From Bacteroidetes bacterium 4572_117 (GTDB taxonomy: Bacteria > Bacteroidota > Bacteroidia > Bacteroidales > NBLH01): 32,098 nucleotides of DNA. The DNA lies in the NCBI GenBank assembly GCA_002084525.1, contig NBLH01000024.1:1-32098 (forward strand). The letters are read 5' to 3'. Shown here one piece after another: positions 24,985 to 32,098 of this stretch. A program made the translations under genes and the position numbers. How positions within the stretch are numbered: position 1 is the first letter of the stretch; every line of letters begins with the position of its first letter. The notes below the pieces were generated by a model. The model was not told the origin of the DNA, did no database searches, and saw nothing but the letters and a program-made list of their open reading frames with translations.

Positions 24985-25330
24985 TTAATTTTTTATATTT
25001 TTAGGGCATATCCCTCAATGTCTCATTAAATTTTTGCAATTTCCTAGTAATTAGAAATAAATATTGTAACGATAAAGTGCAGGCAATTAGCATCTTAACT
25101 GCAATATTGTTGTGTTTTTTTGCGTAACATTATTTTTGTTGATAAAGATTAAAAGTTTGATAAAGATTGTCAACCAATCCTGTACAATCAATTTTCTAGC
25201 TTGTCTAGATTAGGTCGTCAGGGCAATCAGTTTTAAACCCGATTGCCCTGATTAGGTCGTTAATTTATGATTATAGATCTGAAATTAACAGGGTGTTGAT
25301 CCTTCTTATACTAACATAATTTGAATAAAA
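24985..25330. other. Leader region of the membrane kinase
   Basis: 346 bp without a gene. It contains a TATTTTTG box at 25131-25138 that could be the -7 element of the next gene, and the hairpin with flanking direct repeats at 25208-25260. The shared AGGT-N6-ACCT promoter layout is absent here. Confidence 0.4.
25208..25260. repeat. Hairpin flanked by 11-bp direct repeats
   Basis: A perfect 10-bp stem CAGGGCAATC (25219-25228) / GATTGCCCTG (25241-25250) with a 12-nt loop is flanked by GATTAGGTCGT at 25208-25218 and 25250-25260. Hairpin plus direct repeats could be a leader structure or the footprint of a small mobile element. Confidence 0.55.
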
Positions 25331-27844
25331 ATGGATAAAGCGAAGCTTACAGACCTAAATATTGTTGTTGGGGATAAAATTATACACTCCAAAACCGACA
25401 TAAAAAAATATCGGTATGCTAGTATCGTGTTATTTTTTTTATTATTGCTATTATATCCTTTTTTGTCAGCAACCACACGAACAGGTTCATATGAATTTAA
25501 TGCTATCCTCCAATCAATAGGCCCACTGTTTGCCATTATTGTTGGCCTTGCCTTTTTGGGCAAGTCAAGCTGGAATGGAGATCGTAATTTGTTGTTTCTG
25601 GGGCTTGCCTATTTTTTTTGCGGGCTAATAGAATTTGCACATGGCTCATTTTCATTTATTTCACTCTTGTATCAAACAAAAATACCAATACATATTATCC
25701 TGAAAATTGTAGAGGCAACAGAAATAATGCCAGAACTTTTTTTGCTAACCTTAATTGCTTTATCTCTCTTAGCCCACAAATTTTTCCGAAAAACAAGAAT
25801 ACCTAAAATCGAAATATTGCTTTTTGCCAGTGTAACGTTCACCCTTGTTTTAATAATGATAATAATTTCATACAATATACAATACAAGCAGATGGTAAAT
25901 TATGAAAGGGGTGTTTCACACCCGATTAATTTCTTGTTTGCTTTAGTTTTTTTGATAGTTGCACTTTTATACCTGTTTTTATATTACAAGGACAAAGAAA
26001 TGTTAAAATGGTGGATATTTTTATCCCTTACAATTCTTATGATATCCCAGATTTATATTTCTGTTTCTAAATTTCAATTTGATGCTTTGTTTGAAGTTGG
26101 CTTGATTTTAAAAGTTATAGGATATTTGGTAATGTTGTGGGGGGTATTTCTTTACATGATTATTAGGCTAAGACAAATGGATAAAGCTGACGCTAAGCTT
26201 ATTGAACAAAAAGGCAAGCTGCAGGAGGCTGTGTCAAAACAAACAGTTGAGTTAAAGAATAAAAACAAAGTGCTACAAGATCAAATATTACTAAAAGATG
26301 AGTTAAACCAATCCTTAAAAATAGAAGGTGTTGATCTTAAAAAATCAGAAGAGCATTTTAGGGAATTATTTGAGAATTCAATAATTGGTATGTACCAAAC
26401 AAGAGCTGATGGTGAAATTATAACTGCAAATATAGCACTCTGCAAATTGTTGGGTTTTGGTTCATTTTCTGAATTGAAAAACTATAATTATAAAACTCAC
26501 GATTTTCTGAATACTGGTGAACATGAAAAATTTATTAAGCTAATCAATGAAAAAGGGTTTGTTGCAGGTTTTGAAACACAATGGTTATCAAAAAATAAAA
26601 AAATCATATATGTTAGGGAAAGTGCAAAGAGAAAAATTTTGAGAAACAATGAAATAATATTTGAAGGTACTGTTGAAGACATCACAATTCAAAAACTTGC
26701 AGAAAAACAAAGAAAACGAACAGCGAAAGAACTGAAAAATATTATTGAAACAGTAAACGTACCCATATTTGGTATAAATAAAAATAAGGAAATAAAAATC
26801 TGGAATTTATCAACTGAAGAAACCACAGGCTATTTGAAAAATGAAGTGGTTGGAAAAGCTTTAACAGATAATAAAATACGGGGAATTTTTGGGGATGAAA
26901 TAATTAATATGACAAATAAAGCCATTCTAGGTGAAGAAATATCAGATTTTGAGTCTTTTCTTAATCCTAAAACCGGAAATGCTTTAAGATTTTTGTTGAA
27001 CGTAACAATTCAGTTTAATAATTTAGATAATGTAACAGATGTTATATTTATTGCCCACAATATCACTATACTCGATATGTACAAAAATGTGCTGGAGAAA
27101 AAAGTCGAAGAAAGGACTCATGAATTAAAAATAGCCCTTAATAAAGAAAAAGAGTTGAGGGAATTAAAGTCAAGATTTGTTACTATGGCATCGCATGAGT
27201 TCCGGACCCCTTTGGCTGCTATAAGTTTTGCTGCGGGTTTTATGCAGAAATATTGGGATCGTTTAAATAAAGATAAAAGAGAAGAAAAACTATTAAAAAT
27301 AGAAGAACAGGTAAGCCATATGATTTTTTTGCTCGACAATGTTCTAACTATAGGGGAAGCAGAGGCTGGAAAAGCAAAAATTAGTTGCGAGTATTTTAAT
27401 TTCCATGAATTTTTCGACCCCATAATTGAAGAAATATGCAATGCTACTTCAAATACCCACGAAATTAGATATGTAAACACTGCTGCCGATTGTAAAATTT
27501 ATATCGACAAAAATATGGGGCGCAATATTTTTATAAACTTATTAACTAATGCCATTAAATTCTCACCAGGGGCTAATTTTGTAAATCTTGAATCAAAAAA
27601 ATTAAATAATTATACCGTAATAGATATTATTGATTTTGGTATTGGAATTTCTGAGGCTGAAACAGATAATGTTTTTTTGCCTTTTCACCGGGCAAAAAAT
27701 GTTAAAACAATACAGGGTACAGGCCTGGGCCTTGCAATTGTACACGAATTAGTAGAACAACATAAAGGGAGAATTACTGTAAAAAGTATCGTAGGGAAAG
27801 GTACAAGGTTTACTGTAATGCTCCCCTTTCCTAAAAACAAATAA
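25331..27844 (+). CDS. Multi-pass membrane PAS-PAS histidine kinase
   Basis: An 837-residue kinase. Residues 30-280 hold seven or eight TM helices with the look of a MASE3-type membrane sensor (LFLGLAYFFCGLIEFAHGSF with a conserved-type His). A coiled coil (about 283-345) leads to two PAS domains (about 347-465 and 475-590). HisKA has H622 in ASHEFRTPL; the ATPase has N740 (NLLTNAIKFSP), G1 IDFGIGI and G2 GTGLGLAI from 796, all intact. No receiver is fused, so it needs a separate partner. From PAS1 onward it is a close paralogue of the kinase at 4265 (for example SEEHFRELFENSIIGMYQT against SEKNYHELFENSLVGIYRT), differing in having membrane helices in place of the dead receiver. It closes cluster B. 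Confidence 0.92.
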   Translation: MDKAKLTDLNIVVGDKIIHSKTDIKKYRYASIVLFFLLLLLYPFLSATTRTGSYEFNAILQSIGPLFAIIVGLAFLGKSSWNGDRNLLFLGLAYFFCGLIEFAHGSFSFISLLYQTKIPIHIILKIVEATEIMPELFLLTLIALSLLAHKFFRKTRIPKIEILLFASVTFTLVLIMIIISYNIQYKQMVNYERGVSHPINFLFALVFLIVALLYLFLYYKDKEMLKWWIFLSLTILMISQIYISVSKFQFDALFEVGLILKVIGYLVMLWGVFLYMIIRLRQMDKADAKLIEQKGKLQEAVSKQTVELKNKNKVLQDQILLKDELNQSLKIEGVDLKKSEEHFRELFENSIIGMYQTRADGEIITANIALCKLLGFGSFSELKNYNYKTHDFLNTGEHEKFIKLINEKGFVAGFETQWLSKNKKIIYVRESAKRKILRNNEIIFEGTVEDITIQKLAEKQRKRTAKELKNIIETVNVPIFGINKNKEIKIWNLSTEETTGYLKNEVVGKALTDNKIRGIFGDEIINMTNKAILGEEISDFESFLNPKTGNALRFLLNVTIQFNNLDNVTDVIFIAHNITILDMYKNVLEKKVEERTHELKIALNKEKELRELKSRFVTMASHEFRTPLAAISFAAGFMQKYWDRLNKDKREEKLLKIEEQVSHMIFLLDNVLTIGEAEAGKAKISCEYFNFHEFFDPIIEEICNATSNTHEIRYVNTAADCKIYIDKNMGRNIFINLLTNAIKFSPGANFVNLESKKLNNYTVIDIIDFGIGISEAETDNVFLPFHRAKNVKTIQGTGLGLAIVHELVEQHKGRITVKSIVGKGTRFTVMLPFPKNK

Positions 27845-28046
27845 ACTTTTAATAACACCATAGTGGGTTTACACTGAAAATCATCTTGCTAGCACTCACA
27901 AAAATGGGAGTAGGACTTAAGTTTTAATCATAAATAAATAGGTGTTTTTTACAGGGTCTAATAAATACCAATTTAATTACTGGATCCTTATAATTCTGCA
28001 AGAACTGTTGCTTTTAAAATTACGGTAATTCTAAGTTTTTAATGAT

Positions 28047-28129
28047 AGGTGTTAACACCTAATTATTATGCCTTATTAAATTATAGGTTTTTGCCCCCCG
28101 AATAACACCTTTCCTTTACTATACTTTTG
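28047..28129 (+). promoter_or_regulatory. Promoter of the LruC-type lipoprotein gene
   Basis: Palindrome AGGT-GTTAAC-ACCT at 28047-28060, half-site TTATAGGTTTTT with AGGT from 28085 (38 bp on), and -7 box TACTTTTG at 28122-28129 (37 bp further). It is the most perfect copy of the shared layout. A further half-site AGGTGTTTTT occurs at 27940. The leader to the ATG at 28300 is about 170 nt. Confidence 0.72.
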
Positions 28130-28299
28130 TAGATTAATACTTCGTTATATTTTTGCCGCGAATGCACGAATAAAAAGGTAACGGACTAACAATCAGTAAT
28201 ATATACAATCATCTGGCGGCGTCCTAATCTGCTGATTATCAGCCCATTTCAAAAATGCACCGAACTATTGGTAGATACAAAGCCAGAAAAAATATAGCT

Positions 28300-30225
28300 A
28301 TGGAAAAAATAAATAAAATAATTGAAAGAAAGCAGTTTAGTATTATCTGGATTTTAGCATTTTTGCTAGTGTTTATGTTTAATTCATGCAACAAAAATAA
28401 GGCAGACCCTGAACCCGATCAGCAAGAAAGTAAACTTGATGACATAGTTGTTAGTTCTGATTTTAACTGGGAAACTTCATCTGAAGTAAACTTTGCGATT
28501 AAGGTTTTAGACGGTGAAGATAAACCTGTAGTAGGTGTGTATATTGAAGTATACGATAGGGCTTTATATTTAGAAGAAATAACCGAAACCTCAGGGATTA
28601 TTGATAGCGAAGCCAAAATAATTTTTAAAGGTAGCACAGATAATAAAGGTGAACTTAAAACAAATTTTTCTGTAGCAACTAACTTAGACACAATATTTAT
28701 TTGCCCTAAATACCTTGGCGTTGAGCGAATGGCTAAACTAATTGTTGGCAAAAACTTAAGTTATACTTTTGGTGGTATACAAAATATAGTAACTGGTAGG
28801 GTTACGAAACAGCTAAAATCAATTTCGGCAGACCTCACCCTTGGCACGTGGGATGCCCAAGGGGTGCCTAATTACCTAGAAGTTGAATCTGATGTTTTTG
28901 ATGATGAATTTTTAGCTGACGTAAACGCTTCATTGCCCGAAAGCGACCCTTTGCCTGAAACACATCCACAATACTTGGCAAACGGTAATGAAACAAACTT
29001 AAATTTAGACGAAGATGCTGAACTATGGGTAACCTTTATTCACGAAGGAGCCAGATGGAAAAACGTACTTGGTTATTATTCATACCCAACCGATAACCCA
29101 CCTGCAACAGCAGACGATATTACCAATAAAACAATTATTTTCCCCAATGTTTCTTATTTAAACGGTGGGGGTGGGCTTCATTCGGGCAACAAGGTGCAGT
29201 TTAAATACTACGATACCGAACTTGGTGAATTTGTAAACACATTCCCTTCCGGTACAACAGTTGGTTGGTTTTTAGTTGGCATGGGCTGGGCAGGCGAAAT
29301 TGTTGATGGCATTTACACACATTATTCTGATGCCAATTTTAATAATGAAAGTAATACAGAGTTACAACAACATACTGTTTTATTAAAAGATGATGAAAAG
29401 GAATTGTTGCTTTTGGGTTTTGAAGATATTAGAAGAGATGTAGGAAGTTGCGATCAAGATTTTAACGATACCGTTTTTTATGCCACAACAGCTCCATATA
29501 CAGCAATCATAACTGATGATATAGAAGAAGTTGATACGCCGCAAGATGCTGATGGCGACGGTGTTACAGACCAATTCGATGATTATCCTGAAAATCCGGA
29601 TTTGGCTTATGATAATTATTATCCTGAACAGGGCAGTTTTAATACCTTGGTTTTTGAAGATTTGTGGCCACACAAAGGCGACTATGATTTTAATGACTTG
29701 GTTGTTGATTACAATTTTAATCAAATAACTAATGCCGATAATTTAATAGCTCGTGTTGATGGTACACTGGTTGTTAAGGCAATTGGTGCTGGTTTTCATA
29801 ATGGCTTTGGAATTGAGTTACCTATATTGCCGGTAGCTATAAATTCAGTTACAGGAAATAGCATTATAAAATCTTATATAACCACAGTTGCTAACGGGAC
29901 AGAAACAGGGCTAGACAATGCGGTTATTATTATTTTTGACGATGCTTTCAATATTTTGCCCCATCCGGGTGGTGGCGATTTTGTCAATACAACTACCGGG
30001 GCACAAAATGTAACGCCAAACGAAATAAATGTCAGTTTTGATTTTACAAACCTAGTTTCAATGTCTGATATGGGTACACCTCCATACAACCCATTTTTAA
30101 TAGCGAATATGGATAAGGGGAAAGAAGTCCATCTTGCTAATTACCCACCTACAAGTTTAGTCGATGTTAACTTATTAGGTACCGGGACGACACCTCTAAC
30201 TCAACAAACGGAAAATATTATTTAA
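28300..30225 (+). CDS. LruC/DUF4114-type lipoprotein, truncated by a frameshift
   Basis: As read, 641 residues. The ATG at 28300 is chosen because it starts a lipoprotein signal peptide with lipobox FNSC at about 27-30 (an upstream in-frame ATG exists at 28255). An N-terminal beta domain (about 45-170) resembles carboxypeptidase-regulatory-like repeats. Then a DUF4114-like part (ELLLLGFEDIRRDVGSCDQD, FNDTVFYATTAPY) and a Ca-binding-type DADGDGVTDQFDDYPENPD precede the LruC/DUF4842 segment WPHKGDYDFNDLVVDY. The domain's expected end is not in this frame: it continues from about 30213 in another frame. Probably outer-membrane or surface-exposed; Leptospira LruC is the namesake. Its promoter is of the type shared with the signalling genes. 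Confidence 0.88.
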   Translation: MEKINKIIERKQFSIIWILAFLLVFMFNSCNKNKADPEPDQQESKLDDIVVSSDFNWETSSEVNFAIKVLDGEDKPVVGVYIEVYDRALYLEEITETSGIIDSEAKIIFKGSTDNKGELKTNFSVATNLDTIFICPKYLGVERMAKLIVGKNLSYTFGGIQNIVTGRVTKQLKSISADLTLGTWDAQGVPNYLEVESDVFDDEFLADVNASLPESDPLPETHPQYLANGNETNLNLDEDAELWVTFIHEGARWKNVLGYYSYPTDNPPATADDITNKTIIFPNVSYLNGGGGLHSGNKVQFKYYDTELGEFVNTFPSGTTVGWFLVGMGWAGEIVDGIYTHYSDANFNNESNTELQQHTVLLKDDEKELLLLGFEDIRRDVGSCDQDFNDTVFYATTAPYTAIITDDIEEVDTPQDADGDGVTDQFDDYPENPDLAYDNYYPEQGSFNTLVFEDLWPHKGDYDFNDLVVDYNFNQITNADNLIARVDGTLVVKAIGAGFHNGFGIELPILPVAINSVTGNSIIKSYITTVANGTETGLDNAVIIIFDDAFNILPHPGGGDFVNTTTGAQNVTPNEINVSFDFTNLVSMSDMGTPPYNPFLIANMDKGKEVHLANYPPTSLVDVNLLGTGTTPLTQQTENII

Positions 30226-30410
30226 TAGAAAATAATTTGCCATGGGCGCTAAATATATGTGAAACTTTTGATTACCCTGCTGAGAAAAAGCAGATAGATA
30301 ATGTATATACATATTTTATAGAATGGGCTGAGAGCAGTAGCTCATCATACGTTGATTGGTATAAGGATATATCAGGATTTAGAAATTCAACAAATATATA
30401 TTCGCACTAA
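30213..30410 (+). pseudogene. Frameshifted C-terminus of the LruC-type lipoprotein
   Basis: In the frame offset from the preceding gene, codons from about 30213 read KYYLIENNLPWALNICET, then FDYPAEKKQIDNVYTYFI, EWAESSSSSYVDWYKD and end FRNSTNIYSH before TAA at 30408. This is the usual ending of LruC-domain proteins (NLPWAL...FDYP...F.EWA.S....DWY). One missing A in the run GAAAAT at 30211-30216 would account for the shift; restoring it gives a continuous protein of about 700 residues. It may be a real mutation or a base-calling error. Confidence 0.8.
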
Positions 30411-30490
30411 GTAAAGTAAAACACGTAAAAAAAACAGGAGAAATTTTCTATTAGTAGAAAGAGCATTGTTAACTAAAAAGGAAAAAGGTC

Positions 30491-30880
30491 ATGGGAAAAA
30501 ATATTTTGGTAGTGGATGATACACTTATGATGAGAAAACTGATTAAAAGGTTTTTAGGACAGTTTTATGATATAAAATTAGAAGAAAATGGTCTTGAGGC
30601 TATACTAAGCATGCAAAATGGATATATACCGGATTTAATCATTTCGGATATCCAAATGCCTAAGCTTGACGGGTTTGGATTTATTGAACAGGTGAAAGCA
30701 ACGGGGTTTTTAAAAGGCATACCTGTAATTATGCTTTCGAGTATTGATGACAGCCAGGTGAGGCTTAAATTTTTAAAACTTGGTGTTACCGATTATTTAA
30801 TAAAGCCTTTTAACCCCGAAGAACTTGTGATAAAAGTAAACAATATTTTTGAAAGGATGCAGGAACAAGTTTCTAGCTAA
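30491..30880 (+). CDS. Single-domain response regulator (CheY-like)
   Basis: A 129-residue receiver with no output domain. All active-site residues are present: D9/D10 in ILVVDDT, D53 in IISDIQMPKLDG, Ser in IMLSS and Lys in LIKPFNPEE. A purine-rich AAGGAAAAAGG lies just before the ATG, one of the few Shine-Dalgarno-like sequences in the window. Its end overlaps by 32 bp the open frame of the sugar transferase, so the two are probably translated together. The pairing suggests control of polysaccharide synthesis or export by phosphorylation. Confidence 0.92.
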   Translation: MGKNILVVDDTLMMRKLIKRFLGQFYDIKLEENGLEAILSMQNGYIPDLIISDIQMPKLDGFGFIEQVKATGFLKGIPVIMLSSIDDSQVRLKFLKLGVTDYLIKPFNPEELVIKVNNIFERMQEQVSS

Positions 30881-31961
30881 ATACCTCATAAATAGTTTTT
30901 TATTGACATTAAACAATGTGTTGGGAGCAATTTATAAATCAGTAATAACATGGAGTGGGATAGATTATTTTGAACATTTCCATAAATGTAATACCCCATC
31001 AAGCTGCATTTGTTTTTTGCTTCTTGAAAAACATGATATAAGCATTATTAAACTGGCATTAAAAAAAGGTATTGACGATGTATATATTGTCCCTTTTAGT
31101 GCTGATGCAGTATATAAAAGGGTTATGTTTCTTTCAGAAATAAAAACGAATGGCACAACAAAAAAATCAAAAAAATCAAAGAAATCAAAGAAAAAAACAG
31201 AAAATAAATACAAACTTCAAACATCAAAAAGAATTTTTGATATAGTTGTTGCTTCTTCTGTGTTATTGATATTAAGTCCTTTGCTATTAGTTGTTTTGTT
31301 GCTTATCAGGCTTGAATCAAAAGGCAATGTTTTTTATGTATCGAAAAGGGTAGGCAGCGGGTATAAAATATTTGATTTTTATAAGCTGCGGTCAATGCAT
31401 CAAGGTGCCGATACAAAACTGAAGGATATGAAAACTAGCAATCAATATGCCTTAGAAGTTAAAGAAGAGACTACTGACGAAGAATGCCCTGAATGTAAAA
31501 GGCTTGGCCACTTATGTTCACCAATATTATACATTGATGGACATGAGGTATGCGAAAATCATTATCTTAAAATGAAGAAAAGCAGCAACGAGTCAACATT
31601 TGTTAAGTTTTCAAATAATCCAAGAATAACAAAAATTGGGAAATTCATTCGTAACACAAGTATTGATGAGCTTCCTCAATTAATAAATGTATTAAAAGGC
31701 GATATGTCAATTGTTGGGAATCGCCCTTTACCTTTATATGAAGCTGAGTTATTGACCACTGATGATTGGAGCGAACGATTTTTAGCACCAGCCGGGCTTA
31801 CAGGGCTGTGGCAGGTTGAAAAACGCGGGAGATCAGGAAGCATGTCGGCAGAAGAGCGCAAACAGCTCGATAACACATATGCCGGAAAATTTTCATTGCT
31901 TTATGACATGAAACTAATTTTCCAAACAATACCCGCGCTTTTTCAATCTGATTCAGTATAA
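30849..31961 (+). CDS. Undecaprenyl-phosphate sugar transferase with receiver-like N-terminus
   Basis: Up to 370 residues. The first in-frame ATG is only at residue 93, so translation must begin at TTG 30849, TTG 30903 or GTG 30918; the start is uncertain. Residues about 10-95 resemble a receiver lacking its third strand and phosphoacceptor (CICFLLLEKHDISIIKLALK, GIDDVYIVPFSADAVYKRV). A Lys-rich linker (KKSKKSKKSKKK) follows, one TM helix at about 128-150, then the bacterial sugar-transferase domain (KRIFDIVVAS, FYVSKRVGSGYKIFDFYKLRSM, DELPQLINVLKGDMSIVGNRPLP, APAGLTGLWQV). A Cys-rich insert (CPECKRLGHLCSP, then HEVCENHY) sits in the middle, as in other Bacteroidota members. It transfers the first sugar phosphate to undecaprenyl phosphate for a surface glycan. 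Confidence 0.88.
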   Translation: MKGCRNKFLAKYLINSFLLTLNNVLGAIYKSVITWSGIDYFEHFHKCNTPSSCICFLLLEKHDISIIKLALKKGIDDVYIVPFSADAVYKRVMFLSEIKTNGTTKKSKKSKKSKKKTENKYKLQTSKRIFDIVVASSVLLILSPLLLVVLLLIRLESKGNVFYVSKRVGSGYKIFDFYKLRSMHQGADTKLKDMKTSNQYALEVKEETTDEECPECKRLGHLCSPILYIDGHEVCENHYLKMKKSSNESTFVKFSNNPRITKIGKFIRNTSIDELPQLINVLKGDMSIVGNRPLPLYEAELLTTDDWSERFLAPAGLTGLWQVEKRGRSGSMSAEERKQLDNTYAGKFSLLYDMKLIFQTIPALFQSDSV

Positions 31962-32006
31962 AAAAATATTTGATTATTGAAATTTAAAAAACTGAAAAGG
32001 GTGTAG

Positions 32007-32037
32007 TTGCTATTTAATGTTATTATTTATATCTTTG
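32007..32037 (+). promoter_or_regulatory. Canonical Bacteroidota promoter for the last gene
   Basis: TTG at 32007-32009 and TATCTTTG at 32030-32037 are separated by 20 bp, matching the -33/-7 arrangement of Bacteroidota primary-sigma promoters. The ATG at 32067 lies 30 bp behind the -7 box. Confidence 0.6.
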
Positions 32038-32066
32038 CATATCATTAACTAATTGATATGTAGACT

Positions 32067-32098
32067 ATGTCAGCAAAATTAATTAACATTTCGGACAA
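32067..32098 (+). CDS. Start of a gene cut by the window end
   Basis: An ATG at 32067 opens a frame MSAKLINISD that runs off the window. It is preceded by a well-formed promoter, which supports a real start. Ten residues are too few to identify the product; the position behind a sugar transferase would suit a polysaccharide gene. Confidence 0.5.
   Translation, partial: MSAKLINISD

Noticed and set aside
25076-25140. A possible third, diverged copy of the dispersed ~103-nt repeat (TGCGTAA and GTGCAGGCAA nearby).
   Set aside because: Similarity is limited to a few short AT-rich words and the pairing arms are not preserved.
27940-27956. AGGTGTTTTTT near 27940 as a further regulatory palindrome.
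   Set aside because: Only the left half-site is present; the right half does not match and no -7 box lies at the shared spacing.
31140-31200. The repeated AAATCAAAGA units (KKSKKSKKSKKK) as a DNA repeat array.
   Set aside because: It is a Lys/Ser-rich linker in the sugar transferase; too short and in-frame to be a CRISPR or tandem array. No CRISPR array is seen in the window.

Overview
The window looks like a chromosome segment of an AT-rich Bacteroidota bacterium, probably a Bacteroidales/Marinilabiliales-type anaerobe or microaerobe. Several things point there: the -7 promoter element TAnnTTTG is seen repeatedly, Shine-Dalgarno sequences are nearly absent, the sugar transferase carries a Cys-rich insert and the lipoprotein a LruC/DUF4842 domain, and MqnC indicates futalosine-route menaquinone synthesis. 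This is inferred from protein and promoter style only.

Layout. 1-2 kb: a lipoprotein and a small, possibly truncated secreted protein. 2.0-6.2 kb, minus strand: signalling operon A, transcribed as receiver-PAS-PAS-kinase, receiver-kinase, receiver-PAS-LuxR regulator. 6.2-7.0 kb: a promoter region with a dispersed ~103-nt repeat, a MITE-like inverted repeat and a sigma-54 promoter. 7.0-7.9 kb: a thioredoxin-glutaredoxin fusion and an orphan GroES. 8.4-15.9 kb: housekeeping genes metF, mqnC, pepA and pdxA, plus a Cache-HAMP-GAF-PAS sensor. 16.0 kb: a tRNA with anticodon CAU. 16.3-18.5 kb: an eight-heme cytochrome c with TPRs. 19.1-27.8 kb, plus strand: signalling cluster B, comprising a receiver/six-PAS kinase, a receiver-pseudokinase, a stand-alone pseudoreceiver and a membrane PAS kinase. 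28.3-30.4 kb: a frameshifted LruC-type lipoprotein. 30.5-32.1 kb: a receiver, a sugar transferase with a receiver-like N-terminus, and the start of a further gene.

The main observation joins these regions. Four promoters share one rigid layout: a palindrome AGGT-N6-ACCT, 36-38 bp later a TATRGGT half-site, and exactly 37 bp after that a TAnnTTTG -7 box. They lie before signalling operon A, the pseudokinase gene, the pseudoreceiver gene and the LruC lipoprotein gene. This suggests one activator (the LuxR-type response regulator of operon A is a candidate) controlling two paralogous signalling clusters and a surface lipoprotein. Cluster B looks like a partly degenerate duplicate of A: its receiver-kinase has lost the phosphoacceptor His and the ATP-binding boxes, and its last receiver has lost the phosphoacceptor Asp. 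The first kinase of operon A has also lost its receiver Asp. Together the region resembles a branched phosphorelay in which several modules have become non-catalytic.
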